Shown here piece after piece: positions 1 through 10,765 of a stretch of DNA of 64,000 nucleotides. A program made the position numbers and the translations under genes. Location: assembly GCF_024586455.1 (NCBI RefSeq), contig NW_026089624.1, positions 14,971,341-15,035,340 on the forward strand, written 5' to 3'. This stretch comes from Bactrocera neohumeralis (lineage: Eukaryota; Arthropoda; Insecta; Diptera; Tephritidae). Below the pieces are notes generated by a model, which worked only from the letters and a program-made list of their open reading frames with translations, did no database searches and was not told the origin of the DNA. Positions within the stretch are counted from its first letter, which is position 1, and each line of letters begins with the position of its first letter.

Positions 1-89
1 CGAAACGCAATTGCGCAGCAGAAACAGTCAATACGGCAGCACAAGTACATAAGCGTAAAAGACAACGTTTATTACGCATTACTAACAAG

Positions 90-669
90 TTGGCAACGAA
101 CGGATTGCAGCCGATTTTATTGACGAACGGAAGAACAACAACAGCGCAGCAGAGTCCTGCGCGAAGCGGTGAAGAAGTGTGTTTGCGACGGCAGCGAATG
201 TTCATCGTCAGCAACAAAGTTCGAACGGCTGGTTTGACTGAGGAAGTTCCTGATTCAACGAGGATTACAGGTTACATTCATATTAAATTAAAAGAGTTAA
301 AAGAAAAGCTAATAGAGGGAGGTCTACCGACAAATGGACGTAAGAAGGAATTACGAGACTGACTTCTGACCCACTACGGTCGTCTTACCGATGACGATGA
401 AAGCGAGAGTGAGGTCGAATCAGTGAAGCTGCTTTGTGAAAGTGCGTTGGGTAAAGGTCCGGTGCCACCCACAGTTCCGCATTTCACATTTAGAGAAACT
501 GAGGAAAGTTTGTCGTTATTTATGAGTAAAGACGGGCAGGAAGTAAATCAATGGGCAGAATCTTTTGAAGAAAATGCACATTTAGGGGCTGGTCGGAAAT
601 TCATAAATTTATGTATGCAAAACAGCTTCTCAGAGGAGCAGCTGGGGCAATTATTCGAAGCCAAACCCG
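90..669 (+). pseudogene. gypsy gag, 5' part, with SAP-like N-terminus
   Basis: Two consecutive open stretches (90-362 and 423-669) lie in the same frame and are separated by an in-frame TGA at 360-362. The first ends in a helix-turn-helix pattern (LKELKEKLIEGGLPTNGRKK) that resembles a SAP DNA-binding motif. After the stop the frame continues into an acidic linker (DDDESESE) and then into a capsid-like segment containing VNQWAESFEENA. The frame runs into the nested RTE element at 670 and resumes at 3916 with a capsid-like sequence (DWIYLKHALIDEF). Gag would package the element RNA. The start codon is uncertain because the leader is incomplete. Assignment to gag rests on position and on the knuckles downstream. 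Confidence 0.6.
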
Positions 670-3600
670 AAGGATGGAGTCATGTGTAGAAGTTCACGCA
701 AGTGAGGAAAGTTCTCTGATCGCCATTCACTTGGGAGTGGCCAGAAACGATTCTTTTACACATGGCTCAAGCAGCTCACTACTTCCGGTCTTTGAACAAG
801 CATCATCTGGGTAGCCTAAGAACATCCGTTCGAAGGCGAGCTAAAGTGAGAAGGCGAAACATCCCCTACATAGGGTTGTGCGCTGGGTTTGGGACCCGCC
901 ACGTAAAAAACAATACCAATGAAAAACCAACAGCAGCCTCGGATGAGAGACCCCCCTTTTGATGACGACCATGGCAAACGAAATAAGGACTACGATATAA
1001 AGGCATGCACCTGGAATGTCCGGACCCTTAATTGGGAAGGTGCAGCTGCCCAGCTGGTTGATGTCTTCGCAAAAATAAAGGCTGACATCACCGCCGTCCA
1101 AGAAATGCGATGGACGGGACAAGGACAGAGACGAGTAGGTCCTTGTGACATTTACTACAGTGGCAATATAAAGGAGCGCAAGTTTGGTGTAGGATTCGTG
1201 GTGGGAGAGAGACTCCGTCGCCGAGTACTATCGTTCACTTCGGTGAATGAACGTCTAGCCATAATCGGCATCAAAGCGAGGTTCTTCAACATATCGCTGA
1301 TTTGCGCCCACGCCCCGACGGAAGAGAAGGACGATGTGACCAAAGATGCCTTCTATAAGCGTTTGGAGCGCGCTTATGAGAGCTGCCCCCGCCACGATGT
1401 CAAAATCGTGCTTGGCGACTTTAACGCCAGGGTGGTCAAAGAAGGTATCTTCGGCACTACGGTCGGTAAATTCGGCCTCCACGACGAAACATCCCCAAAT
1501 GGGTTGAGGCTGATTGACTTCGCCGGGGCCCGAAATATAGTTATCTGCAGTACTAGATTCAAGCGTAAGAAGATTCATCAAGCTACCTGGCTGTCTCCGG
1601 ATCGAAAAACTACCAACCAGATCGATCATGTTGTGATAGACGGAATACACGTCTCCAGTGTTTTAGATATGCGTGCGCTCCGAGGTCCTAACATCGACTC
1701 AGACCACTGTCTTGTTGCAGCCAAGATTCGCATCCGCTTATGTGCAGCAAAAAAACGCACGCCAACAAACACATGGAAGGCTCGACGTCGAGAAGCTGCA
1801 ATCACAACAGACAGCCGAACGATTTTCTACTCGGCTTGCACTCCTGCCCTCTGAGAGCACTCGTCAACAACTCGGTATAATAGAACTGTGGGACGGCATT
1901 TCAAATTCCTTACGTACAGCTGCAACCGAAGCCATTGGTTTTCGGAAAGTGCAAAAGAACAGCTGGTACGACGAGGAGTGCCGTGTCGCAGCGGAGAGAA
2001 AACAGGCTTCCTACCTCGCAACGTTACGATCAACCACAACACGTGCGGGATGGGATAGATACCGAGAGTTGAAGAGGGAAGCGAGACGCATTTTCGGACA
2101 GAAAAAGAGAGAAGCCGAAATGCGTGAGTATGAAGAGCTTGATAAGCTGGCTGACAGGGGTAATGCTCGAAAATTCTACGAAAAAATGCGGCGGCTTACA
2201 GAAGGTTTCAAGACCCGAGCACACTCTTGTAGAACCCCCAAAGGTGATCTAGTGACCGATGCCCAGAGCATACTTAAATTATGGAGGGAACACTTCTCCA
2301 GCCTGCTGAATGGCAGTGAACGCACAACGCCAGGAGAAGGCGAACCCCCAATCGATGACGATGGAGCAGACGTTGAAGAAGTTCGAATAGCAATTACCAG
2401 TCTGAAGAACAACAAAGCGGCGGGGGCCGATGGATTGTCGGCCGAGCTAATCAAACACGGCGGCGAAGAACTGATAAGGATCATGCATCAGCTTCTTTGT
2501 AAAATATGGTCGAACGAAAGCATGCCAAACGATTGGAATTTAAGTGTGCTATGCCCAATCCATAAATAAGGAGACCCCACAATCTGCGCCAACTACCGTG
2601 GGATTAGCCTCCTCAACATCGCATATAAGGTTCTATCGAGCGTATTGAATGAAAGATTAAAACCCACCGTCAACAAACTGATTGGTCCTTATCAGTGTGG
2701 CTTCAGACCTGGAAAATCAACAACCGACCAGATATTCACCATCCGCCAAATCTTGGAAAAGGCCCGTGAAAGGAGAATCGACACACACCACCAATCTTCG
2801 TCGATTTCAAAGCTACTTTCGACAGCACGAAAAGGAGCTGCCTTTATGCCGCGATGTCTGAATTTGGTGTCCCCGCAAAACTAATACGGCTGTGTAAAGT
2901 GACGTTGAGTAACACCAAAAGCTCCGTCAAGATCGGGAAGGACCTCTCCGAGCCGTTCGATACCGAACGAGGTTTCATACAAGGCAACTCCCTATTGTGC
3001 GACTTCTTCAACCTACCTCTATAGAAAATAGTCTGTGCTGCAGAACTAAATAGAGAAGGTACCATCTTCTATAAGAGTGTAAGCTGCTGGTGTATGCCGA
3101 TGATATTGATATCATCAGCCTCAACACCCGCGCCGTTAGTTCTGCTTTTTCCAGGCTGGACAAGGAAGCACAGAAAATGGGTCTGGCAGTGAACGAGGGC
3201 AAAACGAAACATCTCCTGTCATCAAACAAACAGTCGTCGCACTCGCAACTTGGCTCTCACGTCACTGTTGACAGTCATAACTTTGAAGTTGTAGATAATT
3301 TCGTCTATTTAGGAATCAGCATTAACACTACAAACAATGTCAGCCTGGAAATCCAACGCAGGATTGCTCTTGCCAACAGGTGCTACTTCGGACTGAGTAG
3401 GCAATTGAAAAGTAAAGTCCTCTCTCGACGAACAAAAGCTAAACTCTATAAGTCGCTCATAATTCCCGTCCTGCTATATGGTGCAGAGGCTTGGGCGATG
3501 ACAGCAACCGATGAGTCGACGTTACGAGTTTTCGAGAGAAAAATTCTGCGAAAGATTTATGGTCCTTTGCGCATTGGCCACGGCGAATATCGCATTCGAT

Positions 3601-3915
3601 GGAACGACGAGCTATACGAGATATACGACGGCATTGACATAGTTCAGCGAAAGACAGCGGCTACGCTGGCTAGGTCATGTTGACCGGATGGATGAAAACA
3701 CTCCAGCTCTGAAAGTATTCGACGCAGTACCCGCCGGGGGAAGCAGATGAAAAGGAAGACCTCCACTCCGTTGGAAGGACCAAGTGGAGAAGGACCTGGC
3801 TTCGCTTGGAATATCCAATTGGCGCCACGTAGCGAAAAGAAGAAACGACTGGCGCTGTTGTTAACTCGGCTATAATCGCGTAAGCGGTGTCTACGCCAAT
3901 TAAGAAGAAGAAGAG
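670..3915 (+). mobile_element. RTE-type non-LTR retrotransposon, near full length (copy 1)
   Basis: The element is about 3.25 kb, starting with GGATGGAGTCATGTG and ending in a short (AAG)n tail. It lies between two copies of AAACCCG (663-669 and 3916-3922), a target-site duplication. Removing it would rejoin the gypsy gag reading frame. It encodes an apurinic-type endonuclease followed by a reverse transcriptase. Insect databases often label such genes craniofacial development protein 2-like, the name of the RTE/BovB-derived mammalian protein. Three further copies or pieces in this window share its sequence. Frameshifts and stops make it inactive. Confidence 0.85.
919..3880 (+). pseudogene. 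RTE endonuclease-reverse transcriptase, broken
   Basis: The first open segment (919-1854, 311 codons) is the endonuclease. It shows CTWNVRTLNW, AVQEMRW, a GDFNAR metal-binding motif and a terminal SDHCLV catalytic motif. A shifted frame (1673-2569) carries the linker and the RT start (NNKAAGADGLSAELIKHGGE). A TAA at about 2567 and further shifts follow. RT motifs continue at 2645 (YQCGFRPGKSTTDQIF) and 3090, where the catalytic YADD box is intact. The C-terminal region (LLYGAEAW, YGPLRIGHGEYRIRW) ends in a frameshift near 3650. At least three lesions separate the parts. A working element would nick DNA and prime reverse transcription on the target. Confidence 0.8.
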
Positions 3916-4440
3916 AAACCCGGTACTCGTGATTGGATATATTTAAAACACGCTTTAATAGATGAATTCGAAATATCATTTTTATCAGCTGAGACACATA
4001 GACTTTTAAGGAAACGTCAAAAGAGACAAAACAAAACATTTATTGAATTTTTATATGCCTTAATGGAAATAGGGAAGCGGGTAAAACTGGAGGAAGCTAG
4101 CGTAATAGAATATTTCATACTAGGTATTCCCGATTCAAAATTGAAAAAACGGGTTTATACCTAACAAGGAGTATAAGGGAATTAAAAGAGCAAATAAAAA
4201 TTTATGATAAAGTTAAATATAAACTAAAGGTCAAAGTTGCAAATGGAGTCAATGTCAACGAAGATAGAAAGGAAAGTATTCAACGTTCAATTGTAAACCG
4301 CACATGTTTCAAATGTGGCGAAACTTCGCATATAGCAAAGATTTGTACAAACCAACAAATTATATATTACAAGTGCAACAAAGTCGGCCATAAACGCAAC
4401 GTATGTCCGACGGTTCAAACGAAAAGTGAAAGAGATAATT
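3916..4440 (+). pseudogene. gypsy gag, 3' part with two CCHC zinc knuckles
   Basis: The frame continues the capsid region after the nested element (DWIYLKHALIDEF, then a segment with FIEFLYALMEIGKRV). It contains stops near 4160-4200. At about 4311-4413 two nucleocapsid knuckles are readable: CFKCGETSHIAKIC and a second, YKCNKVGHKRNVC. Such knuckles bind the element RNA during packaging. The second knuckle keeps the CX2CX4HX4C spacing. The region is flanked downstream by the protease. It is not translatable as one product. Confidence 0.75.
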
Positions 4441-4454
4441 TGAATACAAGTACC

Positions 4455-4943
4455 GAAGTAATCTTCAAACCTTTAGAGGCCGATTTTGGACTAAACTTTA
4501 AAATGTTAAAGGTAGGGAACGTAATTTTTCCTTCGTTGGTTGATACGGGCAGTCGATACAATTCGAAGTAATTTTCAGTCTTTAGAGGCCGATTTTGGAC
4601 TAAAGTTAAAAATGGTAAAGTTAGGGAACGTAATTTTCCTTCGTTTGTTGATACAGGCAGTCGATTGTGTTTGATCAGAGTAGATATAGTCGAAAAACTT
4701 AATCTTAAAGTAAAACCAAACAAAGATAAACGAGTGCTGGGCGACATCGGTAATTCAGAAGTGGTCACGTTAGGTAGCTTCGAAACCAGAGCTAAAGTAG
4801 CTGATATTGAGATAAATATCATATTTCATATTGTCAACAATGGGGATCTTCAATATCCGGCATTAATAGGACGTTCAATTTTGGGTCAAATCGATTTAAT
4901 AGTAAACGTGGAGAGCGATAGGTTTCTAATGAAGGATAAATAA
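4455..4943 (+). pseudogene. gypsy retropepsin region with a tandem duplication of the active site
   Basis: The open stretch 4665-4943 encodes an aspartic protease fold. The active-site DTGSR lies just upstream at about 4650-4664, and the C-terminal ALIGRSILGQIDLIV flap/helix pattern follows. A segment of about 110 bp is duplicated: 4455-4564 repeats as 4565-4674 with small differences, so DTGSR is present twice. Only the second copy leads into the rest of the protease frame. In an active element this enzyme would cleave the Gag-Pol polyprotein. The duplication and a frame change between the two copies are decay products. Confidence 0.75.
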
Positions 4944-5169
4944 GATACTTGTCAGGCGAAAAACAAAAAGTATAATGACAAAATTGCAGAAGTGGCAGAA
5001 ATAGCAGCTTTACGTACGATTTGTGTAGATGAACAGGAGCCGGAGCCAATGTAGGATTTGTCACATCTCAATAAGGGAAAAATGTTAGAAGTGGAAAAGC
5101 TGATTGTTCTATATGAGCCAAAGAGAATAAAATTTTCCGCGGTGAAAATTAAAATTATTTTAAAGTGAT

Positions 5170-5752
5170 GGCTAGATGTTCAGGAATATAAAGTTTTTAC
5201 CACATTAGATTTGGCTAACGGATTTTTGCATGTTCCTGTCGAAGAAAGTTCCAGAAACAATACATCGTTCGTAATACTGAAAAGTCAATTTGAATATAAA
5301 TTTGTGCCGTTTGGCACAAATGCAATAACGGAAGTTCATACAGATGCATCAAAGCATGGGTATGGCGCGGTAATGTTGCAAAAGAGGGCAGAGGATGAAG
5401 CATATCATCCAGTGCAATTCGTGTGCCAGAAAACAAGTTCAACGGAAAAGTACTATCATTCTTACGAACTTAAGTGCTCGCCATCGTCAACGCAATAAAG
5501 AAATGGAGAGCGTATTTATTAGGTCTGGAATTCAAATTTGTAATGTCATTTGCTATGACATTAAGGAAGAAGAATATTCCGCCACGAGTAGCTAGATGGG
5601 CAAAGTTTTTGCAAGAATTTAATTATGCTGTACAACATCAGGAAAAAATGAAGCATGCCGATGCTTTAAGTAGATTAGCGTGTATGTTAGTAGACGAATC
5701 GTTACATCACAGATTAAAAGAGGCACAAGAAAAGATGAATGGGCGCGGGTAA
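5170..5752 (+). pseudogene. gypsy reverse transcriptase/RNase H remnant, internally deleted
   Basis: RT is represented only by a fragment around 5200-5320 (TTLDLANGFLHVPVEE, then FEYKFVPFGTN). It jumps directly to RNase H at 5330 (EVHTDASKHGYGAVMLQK). The palm segment with the YxDD box is therefore missing. The text after 5474 (LAIVNAIKKWRAYLLGLEFK) is the RNase H continuation in a shifted frame and ends in RQ..LSRLA-like sequence (MKHADALSRLACM) at 5650-5685. The frame is broken by at least one shift near 5475. The order protease-RT-RNase H-integrase marks the Ty3/gypsy class. Confidence 0.8.
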
Positions 5753-5849
5753 TTCGCAAAATACTGAAAAACAGTTCTTACGGAGACTTTTTTATCTCTC
5801 GTGATATATTGTACAAAGATCCGGCAAAGGAACTAATTGTGGTACCAAA

Positions 5850-6880
5850 ACAAATGGAGAATCATTTTAATAGCACATAAGTAAGGGAATTTTTCAATTA
5901 AAAAACTTGTAATTGTGTAGGAAAATACTACTACATTCCAGGACTCAAGGAAAAAGTCAGAAATATAATTAGGAGTTGTGTCGAATGTTTAACAATGAAC
6001 ACAAAGTGTGGTAAATTGGAAGGACTTCTGTCGCCAATTGAGAAAGAAGATTATCCTTTAGGGACATTTCACATAGATCATGTGGGCCCAATGGCAACGA
6101 CCGGGAAACAGTACAAATATATCGTAGTTGTAATCGACGCCTTTACAAAATTTGTGTGGCTCTACCCAATAAAATATACAAGCGCGGAGGTGGTTATAGA
6201 AAGGCTTTCGAAGCAAATTGACTTTTTCGGCAACCTGCGTAGAAATATATCTGATAGGGGATCAGCGTTCACTTCACAAGCTTTTAAAAGTTATTACGAT
6301 AATAATAGTATTCGACATGTACTCATTACGACGGGGGTGCTAAGAGGAAACGGACAAGTGGAACGAATACATAAGGTAGTAATACCAATGTTAGCTAAGT
6401 TATCTCATCCGAATAGCTCACAGTGGTACAAGTATGTCGGGAACGTTCGGCAATTTATAAATAATTCTCCAAATCAAAGTACAAAACATGCCCCATTTAA
6501 GAATTTAATAGGTTGCGACATGCGGGTAAAAGAAGAGCTAGCCTTATACGAAATTTTAGAGAATGAAGCAGTTAGGGAGTTAAACGATGGACGTGATAAG
6601 TTACGCGAAATAGCTAAAGAAAACATACAGAAAATTTAAGAAGAAAATAGGAAGTCATTTAATAGGAAACGTAAAAAGGCAATTGAATATAACATAAATG
6701 ATTTGGTTGCAATCAGACGGATACAATTTTGAAACGGAATGACGTTACGACTTAATTTTTAGGGCCATACAAAGTAACTAAACGACCGAAACCCGATCGA
6801 TATGAAGTAGAAAGGGTGGGAAATAATGAGGGACCTAAGACAACATCGACTGCTGTGGACTATTTGAAAAAGTGGTAACG
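5850..6880 (+). pseudogene. gypsy integrase, mostly open frame
   Basis: The largest open part is 5995-6639 (214 codons). An upstream zinc-binding remnant precedes it (YYIPGLKEKVRNIIRSCVEC, about 5930-5990). The DDE catalytic residues are visible: D in FHIDHVGP, D in ISDRGSAFTS and E in GNGQVERIHK, the last two about 35 residues apart. After a TAA at 6639 the C-terminal tail continues in broken frames (FLGPYKVTKRPKPDRYEVER at about 6758-6818) to about 6878. In an active element this enzyme would join cDNA to the host chromosome. The core is the best preserved part of the element. Confidence 0.85.
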
Positions 6881-7139
6881 TTATTCGAGGCGAATAAGTA
6901 GTCAGGAATGTCCGAGTCGTAGGACGAAAAAATGCGACCGTGCGGACTGAATGTTTTTGATACACGACAACACTCACTGAACGAAAGGGACGCGAATGGA
7001 ATAAAACCAATAACGGACACTTTACTTGGATAACGGACCGCAACGCAGAAAGTTGAATAAAGCACCAAATTATATTGTGCAATGGAAATTTGTCTAGTCT
7101 TTTTTATTTCGACCAATCGGACTTAATTGGTGATTCATT

Positions 7140-7290
7140 TTCCACATATATATATAAAATTGCTTAGATTTCGATCCTCAAGCTGTCGTTTTACACCTGA
7201 AAGTATTTCCCTGACTTTGATTCTTACAAGTTGCAAGAGTATAAAATGTTCGGTTGCACCCGAACTTAGCCCTTTTTTGCTTGTTGGATG
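7140..7290 (+). repeat. 3' end fragment of an abundant dipteran repeat
   Basis: The segment shares its wording with the ends of the repeats at 21080-21875 and 46590-47514: GATTCTTACAAGTTGCAAGA, then GTTCGGTTGCACCCGAACTT and an incomplete CCTTACTTGTT terminus. Only the last 150 bp are present. It directly follows the presumed gypsy LTR. No coding potential is seen. Confidence 0.65.
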
Positions 7291-7846
7291 ATATATTGTT
7301 TTGCATTATACTTGACGATATACCATACATTTTTCGAAATGACAATCAGAGCATCGATCTTTTTTAAATCTTTTCGTAGTAAGGTGGCCACTATTAGGAT
7401 TGCATGAAAGTTAAATTATATCTTTTGTTGAATATTATTGCCAACTATTAACGTAAACTACCCGATTTTTCAGGACTCAGTCAATAATATATTCAGTTCA
7501 AAGAAATAATGACAAAATATAAGAATTACGGAATAAATCAGTAGATACAATTTTATGGAGATACGGATCGTATGAAAACTGGCATTTGAACTTTTTTTGA
7601 AACTAGATAAAGAGAGGGTTTAATAAACGATATTCGCTACGAATTGTCAATAGCATATACCTACCATATGGTAAGCGTAAAGAGTATTGTGATGCGAAAT
7701 TATATGATAGTTAGTCAATTGAGAGCTCGTGAAATTGTCATACTTTTACTCAGTTAGAGATATATAAATTGTTCGATAAACATCATTTACCGTTTACACA
7801 CAATATTTTTATACATATTTAGTGTATATATATATTATATCAGGAC
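7291..7846. other. zfh2 3' flank / presumed 3' UTR, no other feature
   Basis: AT-rich sequence without repeats I recognise. Read on the minus strand it follows the zfh2 stop codon and should contain the 3' UTR. I see no AATAAA on that strand within it. A variant ATTAAA lies at about 7619-7624 and is the only nearby candidate for a polyadenylation signal. Confidence 0.4.
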
Positions 7847-9142
7847 TTAACCGCACTGCTTTTCCGCATGGGTTTCATGAAACTCACCAGTTATTTGATT
7901 ACAATTGAATATTTGCTGAATAATATATTTTTCATGTGCATTAGTTAATTGCGTATGCGTTGTACTGGTTGTTAATGTACAAGATGTGCTGCTACTGTTT
8001 GCTGTTATTCTTTCATTTCTAGTTGATGGGTTTTGTTTGGTCTCATTATTATCATTTAGATCTAGTGCATTCCCATCACTACTATCCTTGTATTCGCCTA
8101 TATACGTATCTTCATCGTCAGTAATACTGGTTACCTGCGATATGTTTGAAGAAAAAAAATTATTTTTGCTGCTGCTGCGTTCGCTATCGTTAATATTATA
8201 TTGCGTTTTCATTACTTTGTTATTGACTATGTTGTTAAGGTCATTGTAATGCTTATAATCTTGAGCTTCGACATGTTGACCACAATTTTTATTTCCGTTA
8301 CTGCTTTTATTATCAGTGTTGTCAATATTCTCGGCACTGAAAGTCAAATTAATAATTTTATAGCTTTCTGGTCTTTTATTATTTTCTTCTGAAGTCTGTT
8401 TAGTTATCTGTGGTTGTAGCCCTTTGCATCGATTGTAACTCATGTCCTTTGTTGTTAGTCCCTTGCTTTCATTATTAATATTGCCACGTTCATACCATTC
8501 CATTAATTCGCTGTTTTGGTTATTGGATGTATAATCGATGGCCCGTTTCTTTGCATTTTGTAGTTTAAGTTCCTTATATATTCTCGTAAATGTGCCAAGT
8601 CTATCGCTACCGGCAATATCATTATCCATATGCGCCTTTAAATTACTATCATGAGTACTGTTAAAATCAGCTTCGTCACTCGTGACATATTTTCTTTCTT
8701 TTAAATCGGAGTTAGTATTTGGCTTGTCAGTTGCATTTTGCTTATTCCCATATTCTACGTTGTCATCAGTTCCTGCAGTTGAGAAGATTTTAGAATCGAT
8801 ATTAAGTTTGACCTCAACAGCGGTTTTCTCCAATAATTTTTTTACTTTACATATGTGCTCAATAGATAAGGCATGTTGCTGAATGTTTACTTGAGACAGT
8901 TGGGATAAATTACATCCGCCCAATTCCATTCCAGTGTTGGTGTTATTACTAATATTAGAGTCAGGTAAAAAGTTCGCGTCCTTGCTGCCGTGTCTTCTAA
9001 TGGATTTCAATGCATTTTTTTGAAACAGTCCATAATCTCGGTTATTTTGCGAAGCGTCCTCGTAGTTACTGTCATCGGATATAGCGGTAAAGCGTTGATT
9101 GCGTGATTTTTTATCTTTGGCACGTGAGTTTTGGAACCAAAC
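7847..9142 (-). CDS. zfh2: zfh2 last coding exon: end of homeodomain 3 and C-terminal tail
   Basis: The exon opens right after a polypyrimidine AG acceptor (plus-strand 9143-9165) with VWFQNSRAKDKKSRNQR. This is the recognition-helix half of homeodomain 3; WFQNSRAK contacts DNA. It is in phase 0 with the exon ending at 33755, 24.6 kb upstream. The remaining 414 residues are rich in Asn, Ser and Thr and end in AEKQCG before a TAA at 7847-7849. About residues 72-95 read GCNLSQLSQVNIQQHALSIE, which looks like a C2H2 finger that has lost one cysteine. No other domain is seen. The protein is a nuclear transcription factor; in Drosophila it acts in wing, leg and nervous-system development. Confidence 0.9.
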   Translation of the reverse strand, partial: VWFQNSRAKDKKSRNQRFTAISDDSNYEDASQNNRDYGLFQKNALKSIRRHGSKDANFLPDSNISNNTNTGMELGGCNLSQLSQVNIQQHALSIEHICKVKKLLEKTAVEVKLNIDSKIFSTAGTDDNVEYGNKQNATDKPNTNSDLKERKYVTSDEADFNSTHDSNLKAHMDNDIAGSDRLGTFTRIYKELKLQNAKKRAIDYTSNNQNSELMEWYERGNINNESKGLTTKDMSYNRCKGLQPQITKQTSEENNKRPESYKIINLTFSAENIDNTDNKSSNGNKNCGQHVEAQDYKHYNDLNNIVNNKVMKTQYNINDSERSSSKNNFFSSNISQVTSITDDEDTYIGEYKDSSDGNALDLNDNNETKQNPSTRNERITANSSSTSCTLTTSTTHTQLTNAHEKYIIQQIFNCNQITGEFHETHAEKQCG

Positions 9143-10589
9143 CTGTTAAATAGAGAAATATGAGGATATGTCATTGGAAATTCAACTCGTAAATTTGTAC
9201 AAGCATTATTGTTTTTAATGTGTTTGTGTAATGTTACTTGATTGGCATTAAATTTTGGATTTAAAATTTAGATATTGAATAATGAATTAAGATAAAAAGT
9301 GGACATTTTCGGTTAAAAGAAAACCCTTAAAATAGCATCCCCCGAATTCCGGGTTAAAAGAGATATGAGGGGAACTATTGTTTCTTTGTCGCATCCTATT
9401 TCACAAACCACAAATATCGAATAGAAGCTACCTCATTTGAATACATACTTTAGCGTTGTTCTGAACCGGTAATTAAATATCTTACCAGTTAAGAAAATGA
9501 TTGTCTATAACTCACATAAACTCGCCTTCTTTCATAGGGTGGGTTAATAAATAAAAAATGTTCATTTAATAAGTTGTAGATTTGTATTCCTTACACATTA
9601 TGGATGGATGGAGTCATGTGTAAAAGTGCACGCAAGTGAGGAAAGTTCTCTGATCGCCATTCACTTGGGAGTGGCCAGAAACGATTCTTTCACATATGGT
9701 CCAAGCAGCTCACGACTTCCGGTCTTTGACCAAGTATCCTCAGGGTAGGCTAAAAACATTCATTTGAAGGCGAACTTGGTGAGAAGGCGAAACATCCCCT
9801 CTGCAGGGTTGTGCGCTGGGTTTGGGACTCGCAAAGTAAAAAACACTTCCAATGAAAACTAATCGACAGCCTCGGATGGGAGATCCCTTTTGATGACGAC
9901 CATGGCAAATGAATTAAGGATTACGATTTTGGGGCATGCACCTGGAATGTCCGGTCTCTTAATTGGGAAGGTGCCGCTGCCCAGCTGGTTGATGTCCTCG
10001 TGAAAATAAGGGCTGACATCACCGCCGTCCAAAAAATGCGATGGATGGGAAAAGGACTGAGACGAGTAGGTCCTTGTGGCATTTACTACAGTGACCATAT
10101 AAAGGAGCGCAAATTCGGTGTGGCATTCGTGGTGCGTGAAGAAAGCCTTATATGAGCGCTTGGAGCGCACCTATGAGAGCTGCCCCGCAACGATATCAAA
10201 ATCGTGCTTGGTAACTTTACCGCCAGGGTGGGCAAGGAAGGTATCTCTGGCACTACGGTCGATAAATTCAGCCTCCACGACGAAATATTCCCAAATGGGT
10301 TGAGGCTGATCGACTTTGCCGGTGCCCGGTTATCTTTGGTACTAGATTCCAGCAAAAGAAAATACATCAAGCTACCTGCCTGTCTCCGGATCGAAAAGCC
10401 ACCTACCAGGTCGATCATGTTGTGATAGACGGAAGACACGTCTCCAGTGTTCTAGACGTGCGTACGCTCTAGAGATGGCAAATATTTCAGTACCTGTGAT
10501 TTTGTCACTGCTACTTAAAAATCACTGGTCACAGCTGTGACAAGTTTCCTAAGTAGCAGTGACTGGAATTAACGAACACATGGGAAACT

Positions 10590-10765
10590 TCAACAAAGTA
10601 GCAGTCATAGTATCACATGAAAAATTGCGACTGTGACAAAGTAGCATTCACAGTGTAACATAAAAAATTGCGACTGTGACAAAATAGCATTCACAGTGAA
10701 ATATGAAACATTGCGACTGTTTCAAAATAGCATTTACAGTGTAACATGAAAAATTGCGGCTTTGA
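10590..10765 (+). repeat. hAT subterminal tandem repeats
   Basis: About three imperfect units of some 60 bp share AAAATTGCGACTGTGACAAA followed by TAGCATTCACAGTGTAACAT. Related CAGTCACAGTTT and GTCACAGTCACAAG words occur near the other end (12963-13010). In hAT elements such repeats are usual transposase-binding sites (family knowledge). Binding here is inference. Confidence 0.7.

Larger units (their letters stand above)
1..7135 (+). mobile_element. Ty3/gypsy LTR retrotransposon, decayed, interrupted by an RTE element
   Basis: The order gag, CCHC knuckles, retropepsin, RT, RNase H, integrase is that of a Ty3/gypsy element. The 5' LTR and leader lie left of the window. The internal region is split at 669/3916 by a nested RTE insertion. 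After the integrase, a C-terminal tail ends near 6878. It is followed by AT-rich sequence (about 6890-7135) that could be the 3' LTR, but I cannot show this without the other LTR. The wording of the integrase core resembles the mdg3/Blastopia/micropia branch (recollection, not a search). All reading frames carry stops or deletions, so the copy is dead. No envelope-like frame is seen. Confidence 0.8.

Noticed and set aside
919..1854. A host craniofacial development protein 2-like gene
   Set aside because: It is the endonuclease of an RTE element with target duplication and (AAG)n tail, repeated several times in the window.
6890..7135. Confirmed 3' LTR of the gypsy element
   Set aside because: Position and composition fit, but no second LTR is in the window, so identity cannot be shown; kept only as a possibility in the element entry.
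7986..8882. Plus-strand open frames rich in Leu, Ser and Val
   Set aside because: They are antisense shadows of the Asn/Ser-rich last exon of zfh2.
9859..10439. Minus-strand frames across RTE copy 2
   Set aside because: They are complementary to the broken endonuclease; equivalent shadows exist opposite the other RTE copies.
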